A stretch of DNA of 41,912 nt from an uncultured Acetobacteraceae bacterium (GCA_937873225.1 CALMVN010000273.1:26295-68206), one strand, 5' to 3'. Numbered from the stretch's first letter, positions 1 through 9,251 are shown. The notes: generated by a model not told the origin, from the letters alone. Numbers and translations: made by a program.

Positions 1-3
1 GCC

Positions 4-1488
4 GTGCTTCCGCGCGGACTCCTTCCGGCGGCTGCCGGAATCCTTCCCGCCTTGAACACCATCCCCTCGCCCGAGCGCCTGCCCACGAAGCGCCTGCCCA
101 CGAAGCGCCTGCACGTCATCACCTGGGGCTGCCAGATGAACGTGTACGACAGCGCCCGGATGACCGACGTGCTGCGGCCGCTCGGCTACCGCCCGGCGGA
201 CACGCCGGAGGAGGCCGACATGGTCATCCTGAACACCTGCCACATCCGCGACCGCGCGGCGGAAAAGGTGTTCTCCGAGCTCGGCCGGCTGCGCGTGATC
301 AAGCAGGCGCGTGCCGCCGAGGGCCGTCCCACCGTGCTGGCGGTCGCCGGCTGCGTGGCGCAGGCGGAAGGCCGCGAGATCCTGAGGCGGGCGCCGTTCG
401 TGGACATCGTGCTGGGGCCGCAGACCTATCACCGGCTGCCTGAGATGGTGGCGCGCGCGGCACGCGCCGGCGGGGTGGTGATCGACACCGACTTTCCGCC
501 CGAGCAGAAGTTCGACTTCCTGCCGGACGCTGCCGGACCGCAGCTGCCGGGCGGCGTGACCGCGTTCCTGACCGTGCAGGAAGGCTGCGACAAGTTCTGC
601 TCGTTCTGCGTGGTGCCCTACACCCGCGGCGCGGAAGCCAGCCGGCCTGCCGCCTCCGTGCTGGCCGAGGCGCGCCGCATGGTGCAGGGCGGCGTGCGCG
701 AGATCACCCTGCTCGGGCAGAACGTCAACGCCTACCACGGCGACGGCCCGGACGGCCGGACGTGGGGCCTGGCCCGGCTGATGCACGCCCTGGCCGACAT
801 CCCCGGCCTGCTGCGCCTGCGCTACACCACCTCGCACCCGCGCGACGTGGACGACGCGCTGATCGCAGCCCACCGCGACCTGCCGCAGCTGATGCCGTTC
901 CTGCACCTGCCGGTGCAGTCCGGCTCCGACCGCATGCTGCGCCTGATGAACCGCGGCCACACCGCGGACGACTACCGCCGGCTGGTGGAGCGGCTGCGCG
1001 CGGCGCGGCCGGACCTCGCCTTTTCTTCCGACTTCATCGTCGGCCATCCGGGCGAGACCGACGCCGACTTCGCCGCGACGATGGCGCTGGTGGAGGAGGT
1101 CGGCTTCGCCCAGGCGTTCTCGTTCAGCTATTCGCCGCGCCCCGGCACCCCGGCCGCCGCAGCAGCCGACAGGGTGCCGCCTCCGGCCAGCGACGAGCGG
1201 CTGCAGCGGCTGCAGGCGCTGATCCGCACGCAGCAGGACCGCACCAACGCCAGCAGCGTCGGCCAGGCGATGCCGGTGCTGTTCACCGGGCGCGGCCGCC
1301 GTCCCGGGCAGCTCTCGGGACGAAGCCCCTTTCTCCAGGCGGTGCACGCCTGCGCACCGGAAACCCTGATCGGCACCGTGGCGATGGTGAAGATCGAGGC
1401 GATGCTCACCAACTCCCTGACCGCCACCCTGATCGACCCCACCGCCCTGCCCGACCCGATCCCCCTGCCGGAGAGAGCCTGCGCTTGA
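4..1488 (+). CDS. miaB: MiaB, tRNA-2-methylthio-N6-dimethylallyladenosine synthase
   Basis: Radical-SAM methylthiotransferase that adds a 2-methylthio group to N6-isopentenyl-A37 of tRNAs. Three N-terminal cysteines for the auxiliary 4Fe-4S cluster are visible (WGCQMN, NTCHIRD, AGCVAQ). The radical-SAM CxxxCxxC motif reads GCDKFCSFC, and a TRAM-like C-terminus follows. The start is uncertain. The track uses a GTG at 4, but a TTG at 52 is also possible, because bases 23-40 form a hairpin (TTCCGGC/GCCGGAA) that looks non-coding. No ATG precedes the first conserved cysteine, and upstream sequence is outside the window. A 15-bp unit is duplicated at 76-105, giving RLPTK twice in the leader before the domain. 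The stop overlaps the TTG start proposed for phoH. Confidence 0.95.
   Translation: MLPRGLLPAAAGILPALNTIPSPERLPTKRLPTKRLHVITWGCQMNVYDSARMTDVLRPLGYRPADTPEEADMVILNTCHIRDRAAEKVFSELGRLRVIKQARAAEGRPTVLAVAGCVAQAEGREILRRAPFVDIVLGPQTYHRLPEMVARAARAGGVVIDTDFPPEQKFDFLPDAAGPQLPGGVTAFLTVQEGCDKFCSFCVVPYTRGAEASRPAASVLAEARRMVQGGVREITLLGQNVNAYHGDGPDGRTWGLARLMHALADIPGLLRLRYTTSHPRDVDDALIAAHRDLPQLMPFLHLPVQSGSDRMLRLMNRGHTADDYRRLVERLRAARPDLAFSSDFIVGHPGETDADFAATMALVEEVGFAQAFSFSYSPRPGTPAAAAADRVPPPASDERLQRLQALIRTQQDRTNASSVGQAMPVLFTGRGRRPGQLSGRSPFLQAVHACAPETLIGTVAMVKIEAMLTNSLTATLIDPTALPDPIPLPERACA
76..112 (+). repeat. Tandem 15-bp direct repeat in the miaB leader
   Basis: The unit CGCCTGCCCACGAAG occurs twice head to tail (76-90 and 91-105), followed by a 7-base partial third copy. 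It encodes the repeated peptide RLPTK before the conserved MiaB domain, so it changes only the length of the N-terminal leader. Confidence 0.85.
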
Positions 1489-2702
1489 CCGAACTCGCCA
1501 CCGCCGCATCCCCCGCTCCCGGCACGGCGCCGGTTCCTCCCGATCACGGGCCGGCCGCGCGAAGCGGCTCGGAAGGCGATGCGAAGGCCGCGACCATGCA
1601 GTTCAACGACAACGCGCTGCTGCAGCTGCTGCTGGGCGACCACGACCGCCACCTGGTGCGCCTGGAGCAGGGCCTGGGCGTGCGCCTGGCCTGCCGCGGC
1701 AACCGGGTCAGCGTCAGCGGCGACCCCGGCCGTGTGGCGCTGGCCCGCTCGGCGCTGGCGGCGCTGTACCGCCGGCTCGAGGAGGGCCGTCCGATCGACG
1801 CGGCGGAGGTGGACACCGCGATCCGCATGTCGGACCTGCACAACACCGTGCTGGACCCCAGGCGCGAGGCGATCCGCGTGCCCGGCCGCGGCGGCGCGCC
1901 CAGGCGGGATCCGGACGGGTTCCCCGGCCTGCCCGGCCCTGCCGGCACCCTGCCGCCGGATCCCGACCCGCGGCTGCCGTTCAGCGACCTGCCGGCGATC
2001 CGCACCCGGCGCGGCGCGATCGAGCCGCGCTCGCCCGGCCAGGCCGCCTACATGGAGCTGCTGGGCAGCCACGAGATGGTGTTCGGCGTCGGCCCGGCCG
2101 GCACCGGCAAGACCTACCTGGCGGTGGCGCAGGCGGTGGCGATGCTGCAGGCAGGAAGGGTCGACCGCATCGTGCTGTCGCGCCCGGCGGTGGAAGCGGG
2201 CGAGCGGCTGGGCTTCCTGCCCGGCGACCTCAAGGAGAAGATCGACCCCTACCTGCGCCCGCTCTACGACGCGCTGCACGACATGATGCCGGGCGACCAG
2301 GTGATCCGGCGCATGGCGTCCGGCGAGATCGAGGTGGCGCCGCTCGCCTTCATGCGCGGCCGCACCCTGGCGCACGCGTTCGTGATCCTGGACGAGGCGC
2401 AGAACACCACCGTCGCCCAGATGAAGATGTTCCTGACACGCATGGGCTCCGGCACCCGCATGGCGATCAACGGCGACCTCAGCCAGGTCGACCTGCCGGC
2501 CGGCGTGTCGTCCGGCCTGCGCGACGCGGTGGAAACCCTGGAAGGCCTGCCCGGGATCGGCTTCGCCCGGTTCGAAAGCCGGGACGTGGTGCGCCATCCG
2601 CTGGTCGCCCGGATCGTCGATGCGTATGATCAGCGCGCGGCGGCCGAGCGGGACACCACCCGGAACCGGACGCGCCGGGAGACCGATGGAACCGCCAGGT
2701 AG
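1485..2702 (+). CDS. phoH: PhoH-family ATPase (PhoH-like protein)
   Basis: Predicted cytoplasmic P-loop ATPase of the PhoH family, often encoded beside ybeY and thought to act in RNA metabolism. Visible motifs are Walker A (GPAGTGKT), the [18 protein letters not shown] block, Walker B (VILDEAQN) and the GDLSQVDLP segment. The start chosen is a TTG whose last two bases form the miaB stop (TTGA), with a purine-rich GAGAGA about 10 bases upstream, giving 405 aa. An internal ATG at 1596 (MQFNDN) would remove a low-complexity leader and is the alternative. The track's 762 start lies inside miaB and is not credible. The N-terminal half carries a Gly/Pro-rich linker before the ATPase domain. The 3' end overlaps ybeY by 17 bases. 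Confidence 0.93.
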   Translation: MTELATAASPAPGTAPVPPDHGPAARSGSEGDAKAATMQFNDNALLQLLLGDHDRHLVRLEQGLGVRLACRGNRVSVSGDPGRVALARSALAALYRRLEEGRPIDAAEVDTAIRMSDLHNTVLDPRREAIRVPGRGGAPRRDPDGFPGLPGPAGTLPPDPDPRLPFSDLPAIRTRRGAIEPRSPGQAAYMELLGSHEMVFGVGPAGTGKTYLAVAQAVAMLQAGRVDRIVLSRPAVEAGERLGFLPGDLKEKIDPYLRPLYDALHDMMPGDQVIRRMASGEIEVAPLAFMRGRTLAHAFVILDEAQNTTVAQMKMFLTRMGSGTRMAINGDLSQVDLPAGVSSGLRDAVETLEGLPGIGFARFESRDVVRHPLVARIVDAYDQRAAAERDTTRNRTRRETDGTAR

Positions 2703-3309
2703 GACCAAGCCGAAGAAGGACCGCCCCCGAAAACGGGACGCCCGCCCAGGCAAGACAGGTGCGGGCAAGTCGGGCGCGGGCAAGCCAGGAGCGGGCAAGG
2801 CGGTCGCCGGCGTGTCCCGGCACGCGGCCGAACGCCGACGCACCGAGGCGGCGGGCGAGGCCGAGGTGTTCGTGGTCGACCGGCGCTGGCGCCGGCTGGT
2901 GCCGCATGTCGAGCGCCTGGCCCGGCTGGCCGCGATCGCCGGCGGCGGCGCCGGCTCGGTGGTGCTGGACAACGACCTGCGCGTACGCCGCCTGAACGCG
3001 CGCCATCGCGGCCGCAACACGCCGACCAACGTGCTGACCTTCGCCACTCCGCCCGGCATCGCCGGCGGCGACATCGTGCTGGCGCTGGAAACCGTGCGGC
3101 GGGAAGCGCTGGCCGCCGGGCGCCGGCCGCGCCACCACCTGGCGCACCTGGTGGTGCACGGCGCGCTGCACCTGCGCGGCCACCTGCATGGCGGCGCCGG
3201 CGAGGCGCGGCGCATGGAGATGGCCGAAGCCCGCATCCTGCACCGCCTGCGCGTGCCGAACCCGTGGAAGCCGCGCCAGCCGTCCGGACCGAAGGGCGGG
3301 GCACGGTGA
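2686..3309 (+). CDS. ybeY: YbeY, rRNA maturation endoribonuclease
   Basis: Zinc-dependent single-strand endoribonuclease needed for 16S rRNA 3'-end maturation and ribosome quality control. The metal-binding motif reads [11 protein letters not shown]. It keeps the three His at the family spacing (+4, +6) but replaces the usual GYDH ending with GHLH. The preceding LN[15 protein letters not shown] block also fits YbeY. The ATG at 2686 is preferred because a GGGAGA sits just upstream; it overlaps the end of phoH. At 207 aa it is longer than most family members. The excess is a basic N-terminal tail of about 45 residues with repeated GAGK units. This tail is unusual and may contact RNA, which is inference. 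Confidence 0.9.
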   Translation: MEPPGRTKPKKDRPRKRDARPGKTGAGKSGAGKPGAGKAVAGVSRHAAERRRTEAAGEAEVFVVDRRWRRLVPHVERLARLAAIAGGGAGSVVLDNDLRVRRLNARHRGRNTPTNVLTFATPPGIAGGDIVLALETVRREALAAGRRPRHHLAHLVVHGALHLRGHLHGGAGEARRMEMAEARILHRLRVPNPWKPRQPSGPKGGAR

Positions 3310-4226
3310 GCGCCTCCGCCCGGCCGGACGCCGAGCGTCCGCGACGCAGCGGCCTGCTCGGCTGGTGGAGCCGACGCCGCGGCGACCAGGACCTGCGCGC
3401 CCGCGTCGCCGCCCTGGTGCAGGAGGCCGCGGACGCGCCGCAGGAAGAGGGCGAGACGCCGGAGCTCGACCGGCAGGAGCGAGTGCTGATCGCCAACGTG
3501 CTGCGCCTGCGCGGCACCACGGCGGACGACGTGATGGTGCCGCGCGCCGACATCGTCGCCATGCCGGTGAACCTCGGCTTCGAGGACGCGCTGGCGACCA
3601 TGAAGCGGGAGAACCATTCCCGGCTGCCGGTGTACGGCGAGCAGCTCGACGACATCGTCGGCATGGTTCACGTCAAGGACCTGGTCGGCTATGCGGGCCC
3701 GGCGGACGGCTTCCGGCTGCAGTCGATCCTGCGCCAGCCGCTGATGATCGCGCCGCAGATGCCGGTGCTGGACCTGCTGCTGCAGATGCGCCTGCGCCGC
3801 ATCCACCTGGCGCTGGTGATCGACGAGTACGGCGGCATCGACGGGCTGGTGACGATCGAGGACCTGGTCGAGACCATCGTCGGCGACATCGCCGACGAGC
3901 ACGACGAGCCCGACGTGCCGATGCTGGTCGAGCGCCACGACGGCACGCTGGACATCGACGCACGCATGCCGGTCGAGCAGTTCGAGCACCGGCTCGGCGC
4001 GGTGCTGACCGAGCAGGAGCGGGAATCCGAGATCGAGACCGTGGGCGGGCTGGTGTTCCGGCTGGCCGGCCACGTGCCGACGCGCGGCGAGGTGCTGAGC
4101 CACGGCAGCGGCATCCAGTTCCGGGTGATGGACGCCGACGCCCGGCACATCCGGCGCGTGCGCGTCCGCCCGGCGCCCAGGGCCGAGCCGGACCCGGCCG
4201 CCGCGCCGCCGCCGGGAGCGGTCTGA
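3306..4226 (+). CDS. CorC/TlyC-type CBS-domain protein (hemolysin-like)
   Basis: Cytosolic protein with two CBS domains (roughly residues 55-180) and a C-terminal CorC/HlyC domain. The family is linked to Mg2+/Co2+ efflux. Visible features are the [12 protein letters not shown] entry to CBS1, the GYLV-like segment before CBS2, the [23 protein letters not shown] hallmark split around residue 175, and a final domain ending in VRVRPAP. The GTG start overlaps the ybeY stop as GTGA and gives 306 aa; the track's 3264 start would extend into ybeY. No transmembrane DUF21 segment is present, so this is the short CorC type. It is the fourth gene of the miaB-phoH-ybeY string and is probably translationally coupled. 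Confidence 0.88.
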   Translation: MSASARPDAERPRRSGLLGWWSRRRGDQDLRARVAALVQEAADAPQEEGETPELDRQERVLIANVLRLRGTTADDVMVPRADIVAMPVNLGFEDALATMKRENHSRLPVYGEQLDDIVGMVHVKDLVGYAGPADGFRLQSILRQPLMIAPQMPVLDLLLQMRLRRIHLALVIDEYGGIDGLVTIEDLVETIVGDIADEHDEPDVPMLVERHDGTLDIDARMPVEQFEHRLGAVLTEQERESEIETVGGLVFRLAGHVPTRGEVLSHGSGIQFRVMDADARHIRRVRVRPAPRAEPDPAAAPPPGAV

Positions 4227-4229
4227 GCG

Positions 4230-5204
4230 TTGAGGATCCACGTCCACACGGGCACCGGCCGCGAGCAGCCGATCACGTCCGAGTTGTGGGCCGAGGCGGC
4301 CCGGCGCGCGCCGGATGGCGGCGGCGGTCACGCCGTGAGCTTCGGCGCCACGGCCGAGGCGCTGTGCGAGGCGCTGGCGGAATGCGAGATGGTGGTGTTC
4401 ACCAACCACCTGCCGCGCCCCCTGCCCGCGCCGGCGCCGAGGCTGCGCCACCTGTTCTGCACCTTTGCCGGCATCGACGGGCTGATGCCGCTCGACTGGC
4501 TGCCGCCGGGCGTGGGCCTGCTCAACAACCGCGGCACCCACGCGGACAAGGCGGGCGAGTTCGCGATCATGAGCCTGCTCATGCTGGCGAGCCACATGCC
4601 GGGCTTCGTCGCCGACCAGCGGGCGCAGCGCTGGAACAGGCAGCACGGCACCGTGCTGGCCGGGCGCCGTCTGACGGTGGTGGGGCTCGGCAGCCTGGGC
4701 GAGGAAGCGGCCAGGCGCGCGTCGCAGTTCAGGCTGCGCGTGACCGGGGTGCGCGCCCGTCCGGCGCCGCATCCGGCCTGCGAGCGGGTGGTCGGCACCG
4801 ACGCGCTCGACGCGGTGCTGCCGGAGACCGAGTTCCTGCTGCTGGCCTGCCCGCTCACCCCCGCGACCCGGGAGCTGCTGGACGCGCGCCGGATCGGGAG
4901 GCTGCCGCGCGGCGCGTTCGTGGTGAACATCGGCCGCGGCGCCCTTCTCGCGCAGGACGCGCTGTGCGACGCCCTGGAGGAGGGGCGGCTCGGCGGCGCG
5001 GTGCTGGACGTGTTCACCCCCGAGCCGGTGCCGCCCGGCCACCGTCTCTGGACCACGCCCAACCTTCTCATGACGCCGCACGTGTCCTGCGACGACGGCG
5101 CGTCCTACCTGCCGCGCAGCCTGGACATCCTCCTGGAGAACCTCCGGGCGATCCGGGACGGCCGGACGCCGCCCAACCTGGTGGACCCGTCCCGCGGCTA
5201 TTGA
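4230..5204 (+). CDS. D-isomer 2-hydroxyacid dehydrogenase (hydroxypyruvate/phosphoglycerate dehydrogenase-like)
   Basis: Cytoplasmic NAD(P)-dependent oxidoreductase acting on a 2-hydroxyacid/2-oxoacid pair; the exact substrate cannot be read from the sequence. The Rossmann motif is VVGLGSLGEEA (around residue 150). The catalytic Arg lies in NIGRGALL, the Glu in FTPEPVP and the His in MTPHVS. The length, 324 aa, is normal. It starts with TTG three bases after the corC stop, so it appears co-transcribed with the RNA-processing genes although functionally unrelated. In many alphaproteobacteria this slot holds lnt. Its last bases overlap the convergent MOSC gene by 7 bp. Confidence 0.88.
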   Translation: MRIHVHTGTGREQPITSELWAEAARRAPDGGGGHAVSFGATAEALCEALAECEMVVFTNHLPRPLPAPAPRLRHLFCTFAGIDGLMPLDWLPPGVGLLNNRGTHADKAGEFAIMSLLMLASHMPGFVADQRAQRWNRQHGTVLAGRRLTVVGLGSLGEEAARRASQFRLRVTGVRARPAPHPACERVVGTDALDAVLPETEFLLLACPLTPATRELLDARRIGRLPRGAFVVNIGRGALLAQDALCDALEEGRLGGAVLDVFTPEPVPPGHRLWTTPNLLMTPHVSCDDGASYLPRSLDILLENLRAIRDGRTPPNLVDPSRGY

Positions 5205-5692
5205 AGCCGGACCACCGCATCCCCGCGCCCGATCCGGCCGGACTCCAGCACCCGTGCGGTCACCCCGCCATGGCCGCGCACGGCGTTGTAGCCGCCCGGC
5301 CCGAGCGCCGCTTCCATGCGCGAGCAGGGATGGCACGGGCCGGTGACCTCCAGCACCGCGTCGGCGATGCGCAGGCGGCGTCCGGGAAGGGCCAGCAGGT
5401 TGAGGCCGGACACCAGGAGGTTGCGACGCAGGAGTTCCGGCGCGACCGGGTCCTGCCCGAGGCAGGCCGCGATCACGGAGAGGTGCTCAGCCTGCAGCAG
5501 CGTGACCTGCCGGGCGCCAGCAGCACGGCCGCCGTAATGGTCGCCGGCCAGGCCGCCCTGCGGATCGAGCAAGGCACGGTCCACCGCCGTCATCGCCGCC
5601 CGCCGATCCGGACGGAGGCCGATCCAGCACAGCGTCCCGGGACGAACCGGCGCGTCGATCAGCCGGGCCAGCGGCGAGGCCGGGTTCAGCAT
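5198..5692 (-). CDS. MOSC domain-containing protein
   Basis: Single MOSC domain of 164 aa, a fold that binds sulfur or pterin ligands and is shared with molybdenum-cofactor sulfurases. Conserved pieces are GLAGDHYGG, the RQVTLLQAEHL block, the RRNLLVSGLNLLAL segment and TGPCHPCSRME, where the first Cys is the likely sulfur-carrying residue. The ending GGVTARVLESGRIGRGD is typical. It is encoded convergently with the preceding dehydrogenase and overlaps it by 7 bp. The substrate is unknown. The family is associated with metal-sulfur chemistry and N-hydroxylated base detoxification (YiiM/YcbX relatives), which is only suggestive here. Confidence 0.87.
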   Translation of the reverse strand: MLNPASPLARLIDAPVRPGTLCWIGLRPDRRAAMTAVDRALLDPQGGLAGDHYGGRAAGARQVTLLQAEHLSVIAACLGQDPVAPELLRRNLLVSGLNLLALPGRRLRIADAVLEVTGPCHPCSRMEAALGPGGYNAVRGHGGVTARVLESGRIGRGDAVVRLQ

Positions 5693-5752
5693 CGGCGGCG
5701 CGCGCTCCGACCGATCATGCGGCGGGAAGGACCGATGCCCGGCGGGGGCCGG

Positions 5753-5980
5753 TCACGTCCAGCGGCGGCGCGATCCGGCCACGGCCTCGGCAGCCGAGGG
5801 AACCCCATGGAAATGCCGGGCGGCCTGGTGCCGGAGCGCCGCCAGGCTGGGCAGGATGCTGCCGTGCATCGGGCGCAGCCGGTCGTGGGTGGCGAAGAAC
5901 GCCAGGTCCACGCGGTTGGGCTGCAGGATCGCCGCACCGACGAACACGCCGTCGATCTCGACCACTTCGCTTTCGACCAT
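5753..5980 (-). CDS. Small conserved-looking hypothetical protein (75 aa)
   Basis: I do not recognise a named family. The protein has a coherent globular-looking composition (VEIDGVFVGAAIL, then DLAFFATHDRLRPMHG, then a helical SLAALRHQAARHFHG), unlike the Arg/Pro-rich shadow frames around it. The ATG at 5980 is chosen because AAGGGTGG sits six bases upstream; the track's TTG at 6025 has no comparable site. No signal peptide or membrane segment is visible. It lies between the MOSC gene and the DHH gene on the same strand. The palindrome at 6067-6084 is about 90 bases upstream, so it may be separately regulated. Confidence 0.6.
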   Translation of the reverse strand: MVESEVVEIDGVFVGAAILQPNRVDLAFFATHDRLRPMHGSILPSLAALRHQAARHFHGVPSAAEAVAGSRRRWT

Positions 5981-6066
5981 CGTCGTCCACCCTTGGCGAC
6001 GGAGCCTGATCCTCGCCAGGGTCAAGGTCTATCCCGTCCTCATCCCTCATTCAAGCACATGGACTC

Positions 6067-6084
6067 GTGTAATAGTTATTACAC
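6067..6084. promoter_or_regulatory. Near-perfect AT-rich palindrome, candidate operator
   Basis: GTGTAATA-GT-TATTACAC has two 8-base arms that are exact reverse complements, separated by two bases. It is strikingly AT-rich in a genome of about 70% GC. It lies between the DHH gene and the 75-aa gene, both on the minus strand. Reading that strand, a TTGAAT box (6054-6049) and a weak TAGACC box (6031-6026), 17 bases apart, follow 12 bases downstream of it. This is a plausible activator or repressor site for a dimeric regulator. There is no U-tract or GC-rich stem, so it does not look like a terminator. The regulator is unknown. Confidence 0.6.
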
Positions 6085-6117
6085 TAAAATGATGGAAGGC
6101 GCTGCGCCGGTCGCCCG

Positions 6118-7068
6118 TCAGGCGGCCGCCCTGGAGGGCGTTCCCGACAAGGCTGCGATCAGCTCCGCCTTCACCGCCTCGGCCCGGTCGTTCGGGATCT
6201 GGCAGGTTCCGGCCGCCTCGTGGCCGCCGCCGCCATGGGACAGGCACACGGCACCGACGTCGACGGTCGAGGACCGGTCGAGGATCGACTTGCCGATGGC
6301 GAACACGGTGTTCTGCTTCCTCAGGCCCCACAGCACGTGCGCCGAGATGTCGCAGCCGGGGAACAGGGCATAGACCATGAAGCGGTTGCCGGGATGGATC
6401 ACCGCCTCGTCGCGCAGGTCGATCAGCGCCAGCCTGCCGTGCACGGTGGTGCAGCGGCGGAGCTGGGCCGCGAACAGGTCCCGGTGGGCGGCATACAGGT
6501 CGACGCGCTCCTTCACGTCCGGCAGCGCCAGCACCTCGTCGATGCCGGCGTCGCGGCAGCGCTCGATCAGCTGCATCATCAGGTCGTAGTTGGAGATGCG
6601 GAACTCGCGGAACCGGCCGAGCCCGGTGCGGGAGTCCATCAGGAAGTTGAGCAGCACCCAGCCCTGGGGGTCGAGGATCTCCTCGCGGGTGAACTGCGCC
6701 GAGTCGGCCTGGTCGACGGCTTGCATCAGGTCCGGACGGACGCGCGGGAAGGCGGCGGCACCACCGTAGTAGTTGTACACCACGCGCGCCGCGGACGGTG
6801 CCGCAGGGTCGATGACGTGGTTGGGATAGGACCGCTCGCCCTTGCGCGACATCTCGCTGGCATGGTGGTCGAAGGCGAGGTGGCAGCCGGCGACATAGGG
6901 CAGGTTGGTGACGATGTCGCGCCCCGTGATCGGCACGATCCCATCCTGCATGTCCTTGGGGTGGACGAATTTTATCTCGTCGATCAGGTCGAGCTCGCGC
7001 AGCAGCATGCCGCACACGAGGCCGTCGAAGTCGCTGCGTGTGACGAGGCGGTGTTTGGGGGTCGCCAT
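6118..7068 (-). CDS. DHH-family phosphoesterase (exopolyphosphatase-like)
   Basis: Metal-dependent phosphoesterase of 316 aa with DHH and DHHA1 domains. The Mn-binding motifs are TRSDFDGLVCG (residues 11-21) and the signature FDHHASE (about 67). The C-terminal DHHA1 substrate-binding motif is SHGGGGHEAAGT. The family includes exopolyphosphatases, oligoribonuclease-type NrnA and RecJ. This short architecture fits a polyphosphate or oligonucleotide/cyclic-dinucleotide phosphodiesterase, and I cannot separate these. It starts 47 bp downstream of the opgH stop on the same strand and could be the third gene of an opgG-opgH transcript. Confidence 0.87.
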   Translation of the reverse strand: MATPKHRLVTRSDFDGLVCGMLLRELDLIDEIKFVHPKDMQDGIVPITGRDIVTNLPYVAGCHLAFDHHASEMSRKGERSYPNHVIDPAAPSAARVVYNYYGGAAAFPRVRPDLMQAVDQADSAQFTREEILDPQGWVLLNFLMDSRTGLGRFREFRISNYDLMMQLIERCRDAGIDEVLALPDVKERVDLYAAHRDLFAAQLRRCTTVHGRLALIDLRDEAVIHPGNRFMVYALFPGCDISAHVLWGLRKQNTVFAIGKSILDRSSTVDVGAVCLSHGGGGHEAAGTCQIPNDRAEAVKAELIAALSGTPSRAAA

Positions 7069-7115
7069 GACGGCCTACGGCTCCGGTTGAACACGGCGAC
7101 CGTGACAGCGGAAGG

Positions 7116-9251
7116 TTAAGATTGTCCTATCGGACCTGCGAGAACCAGCAGGCGGTCGAGACCGGACGCGCTACCGAGCACCGCGGCCCGCTCCGGCAGC
7201 GTCAGCAGGACGAGGGCGGCATCCAGCGTGGCCGCCTCGTCGAGCTTGGCCAGGCCAAGCGCCAGCAGCGGATCGAACGGGTCGCGCCCGGGCACGCGAG
7301 GCGGCAGCATGGCGCGGTGCGCCGCCATCAGGACGGGATCGGCCAGCAGGCGGCGCAGGCTGTCGCCGGGCGCTGCGTCCCCCGCGGCCTGCAGGGCGAC
7401 CGCGCGCGCCAGCACCGCGGGCGGCGCCGCCTCCTCGGGGATGCGCAGCAGGCCGAGCCGGCGCAGCGCCAGCCCGGCCCGGCGCCCGGCGGTCAGCGAC
7501 ACCAGCGGCACCGCCAGCAGCAGCCCGAGCAGCACCGGCGACATCCAGGCGAACAGCGCCGGCGACACCGCCCAGGCGATCCCGGCCAGCACGAGCCCGA
7601 ACGCGGTGTAGCGCCAGTAGCCGGCCCACACCACGGCCAGCGGGATCGCCCCGTCGTCGCGTCGCTGCGCGTTCCAGCCGGAGTCGCGGCCGGCCAGGAT
7701 GGAGATCACGCCGCCGGTCTGCACCAGCATGGCGACCGGGGCGATCAGCCCGCCGATCACCGTCTCGACCAGCAGCGACACGAGCGCGCGCAACGCTCCC
7801 CCGGCGCCGCGCCGGTCGGAAGGGTTGAACAGCAGCGCCACGTAGGCCAGCAGCTTCGGCGCCAGCAGCACGGCCATGGTGCCGATGAACACGCCCCTGG
7901 CCAGCACCGGGTCGACCTGCGGCCAGCGCGGGAACAGCAGCTTGGTGCCGCCGAAGTACTCCGGCCGCACGAAGCGCTCCTGCAGCGACACCAGGATGCC
8001 GCACAGCAGGAACACGAGCCACAACGGCGCGGTGACGTAGGAGCCGATCCCCATCAGCAGGTGCAGCCGGCTGACCCAGTGCAGCCCGCGCGCCGGCAGC
8101 ACGCCGGCGTGCTGGAGGTTGCCCTGGCACCAGCGGCGGTCGCGTACTGCGATGTCGGTCAGCGAGGGCGGGCTTTCCTCGAACGAGCCGGGCAGCCCCG
8201 GCACCATGTGGATCGCCCAGCCGCCGCGACGCATCAGCGCGGCCTCGACGAAGTCGTGGCTGAGGATGTGCCCGCCGATCGGCCGCCTGCCTTCCAGCAC
8301 CGGCAACCCGGCCTCCTCCGCGAACGCCGCGGTGCGGATGACGGCGTTGTGGCCCCAGTAGTTGCCGTCCGGCCCGTGCCACCAGGCGATGCCATGGGCG
8401 ATCAGCGGCCCGTACACCCGGCCGGCGAACTGCTGCATCCGGGCGAACAGGGTGGACCCGTTGACGATCACCGGCAGGGTCTGGATCAGGCCGACCCCGG
8501 GATGGCGTTCCATCGCCGCCGCGATCCGCACCAGCGTCGCGCCGTCCATCACGCTGTCGGCGTCCAGCGTGACCATCTGCGGATATGCCCCGCCCCAGCG
8601 GCGCACCCAGTCGCCGACGTTGCCCGCCTTGCGCTCGGTATTCTTCGCCCGCCTGCGGTAGAAGATGCGGTCGTGCCCGCCGGTGGCCTCCCGCAGGGCG
8701 AGGAACGCCGCCTCCTCCTCGAGCCAGACGTCCGGGTCCGTGGTGTCGGACAGGATGAACAGGTCGAACCACGGCAGCCGGCCGGTCGCCTGCAGGCTGT
8801 CGTGGATGGCGGACAGGCCGGCCATCACGCGCGACGGGCTCTCGTTGTAGGTCGGCAGCAGCAGCGCGGTGCGCGTGCCGAGTTCCGGCAATGGCCCGTC
8901 TCGGCTGATGCCGAGCCCGAGCCCGCCGCGCCCCAGCAGCGAGGCGAAGCCGCCGAGTGCGGAGGTGAAGGCGAGCGCGATCCAGGCGAACAGCACCACG
9001 AACAGCGCCAGCACGAGGAGGCCGAGCGGGTGGGGGCCGTTGCCGTTCCGCACCAAGAACAGCTCGTCCCCGCCGCCCCCCGGCAGCCGCACCGCGCCGC
9101 CGATCACGCGGAGGCGGCGCAGGGCGAGGCCTGGCGGCCGGGTGGCCGGTCGCCGTCCGGTCCGGGGCGCCTGCGACAGCGACTGCACCGGCATCAACAG
9201 CGGCGCCTCGGGCGGCAGCGCCGGGGCGTTCGGCATCAGGGCACCGGGCAT
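7116..9251 (-). CDS. opgH: Glucans biosynthesis glucosyltransferase OpgH (MdoH)
   Basis: Inner-membrane GT2 family glucosyltransferase that polymerises UDP-glucose into the beta-glucan backbone of osmoregulated periplasmic glucans and exports it. Visible features are an N-terminal membrane segment pair, the start of the cytoplasmic GT domain (LLLPTYNESPSRV), the metal-binding LDADSVMDG, the acceptor/processivity motif RDRRWCQGNLQH, and several downstream membrane helices. At 711 aa it is in the family range. The ATG at 9251 shares its A with the opgG stop (TGATG), so translation is probably coupled; a second ATG at 9236 is possible. The track's 9905 start would run inside opgG and is rejected. 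Confidence 0.93.
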   Translation of the reverse strand: MPGALMPNAPALPPEAPLLMPVQSLSQAPRTGRRPATRPPGLALRRLRVIGGAVRLPGGGGDELFLVRNGNGPHPLGLLVLALFVVLFAWIALAFTSALGGFASLLGRGGLGLGISRDGPLPELGTRTALLLPTYNESPSRVMAGLSAIHDSLQATGRLPWFDLFILSDTTDPDVWLEEEAAFLALREATGGHDRIFYRRRAKNTERKAGNVGDWVRRWGGAYPQMVTLDADSVMDGATLVRIAAAMERHPGVGLIQTLPVIVNGSTLFARMQQFAGRVYGPLIAHGIAWWHGPDGNYWGHNAVIRTAAFAEEAGLPVLEGRRPIGGHILSHDFVEAALMRRGGWAIHMVPGLPGSFEESPPSLTDIAVRDRRWCQGNLQHAGVLPARGLHWVSRLHLLMGIGSYVTAPLWLVFLLCGILVSLQERFVRPEYFGGTKLLFPRWPQVDPVLARGVFIGTMAVLLAPKLLAYVALLFNPSDRRGAGGALRALVSLLVETVIGGLIAPVAMLVQTGGVISILAGRDSGWNAQRRDDGAIPLAVVWAGYWRYTAFGLVLAGIAWAVSPALFAWMSPVLLGLLLAVPLVSLTAGRRAGLALRRLGLLRIPEEAAPPAVLARAVALQAAGDAAPGDSLRRLLADPVLMAAHRAMLPPRVPGRDPFDPLLALGLAKLDEAATLDAALVLLTLPERAAVLGSASGLDRLLVLAGPIGQS

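Noticed and set aside
1128-5336. 1402-aa minus-strand ORF across phoH, ybeY, corC and the dehydrogenase
   Set aside because: Low-complexity Arg/His/Gln-rich antisense shadow of five well-supported plus-strand genes; long open frames are common at this GC.
6067-6084. The palindrome as a transcription terminator
   Set aside because: AT-rich 8-bp stem with a 2-base centre and no U-tract; an operator is more plausible.
3188-6373. 1061-aa plus-strand ORF
   Set aside because: Out-of-frame shadow of corC and the dehydrogenase and antisense to the MOSC and DHH genes; no domain recognisable.
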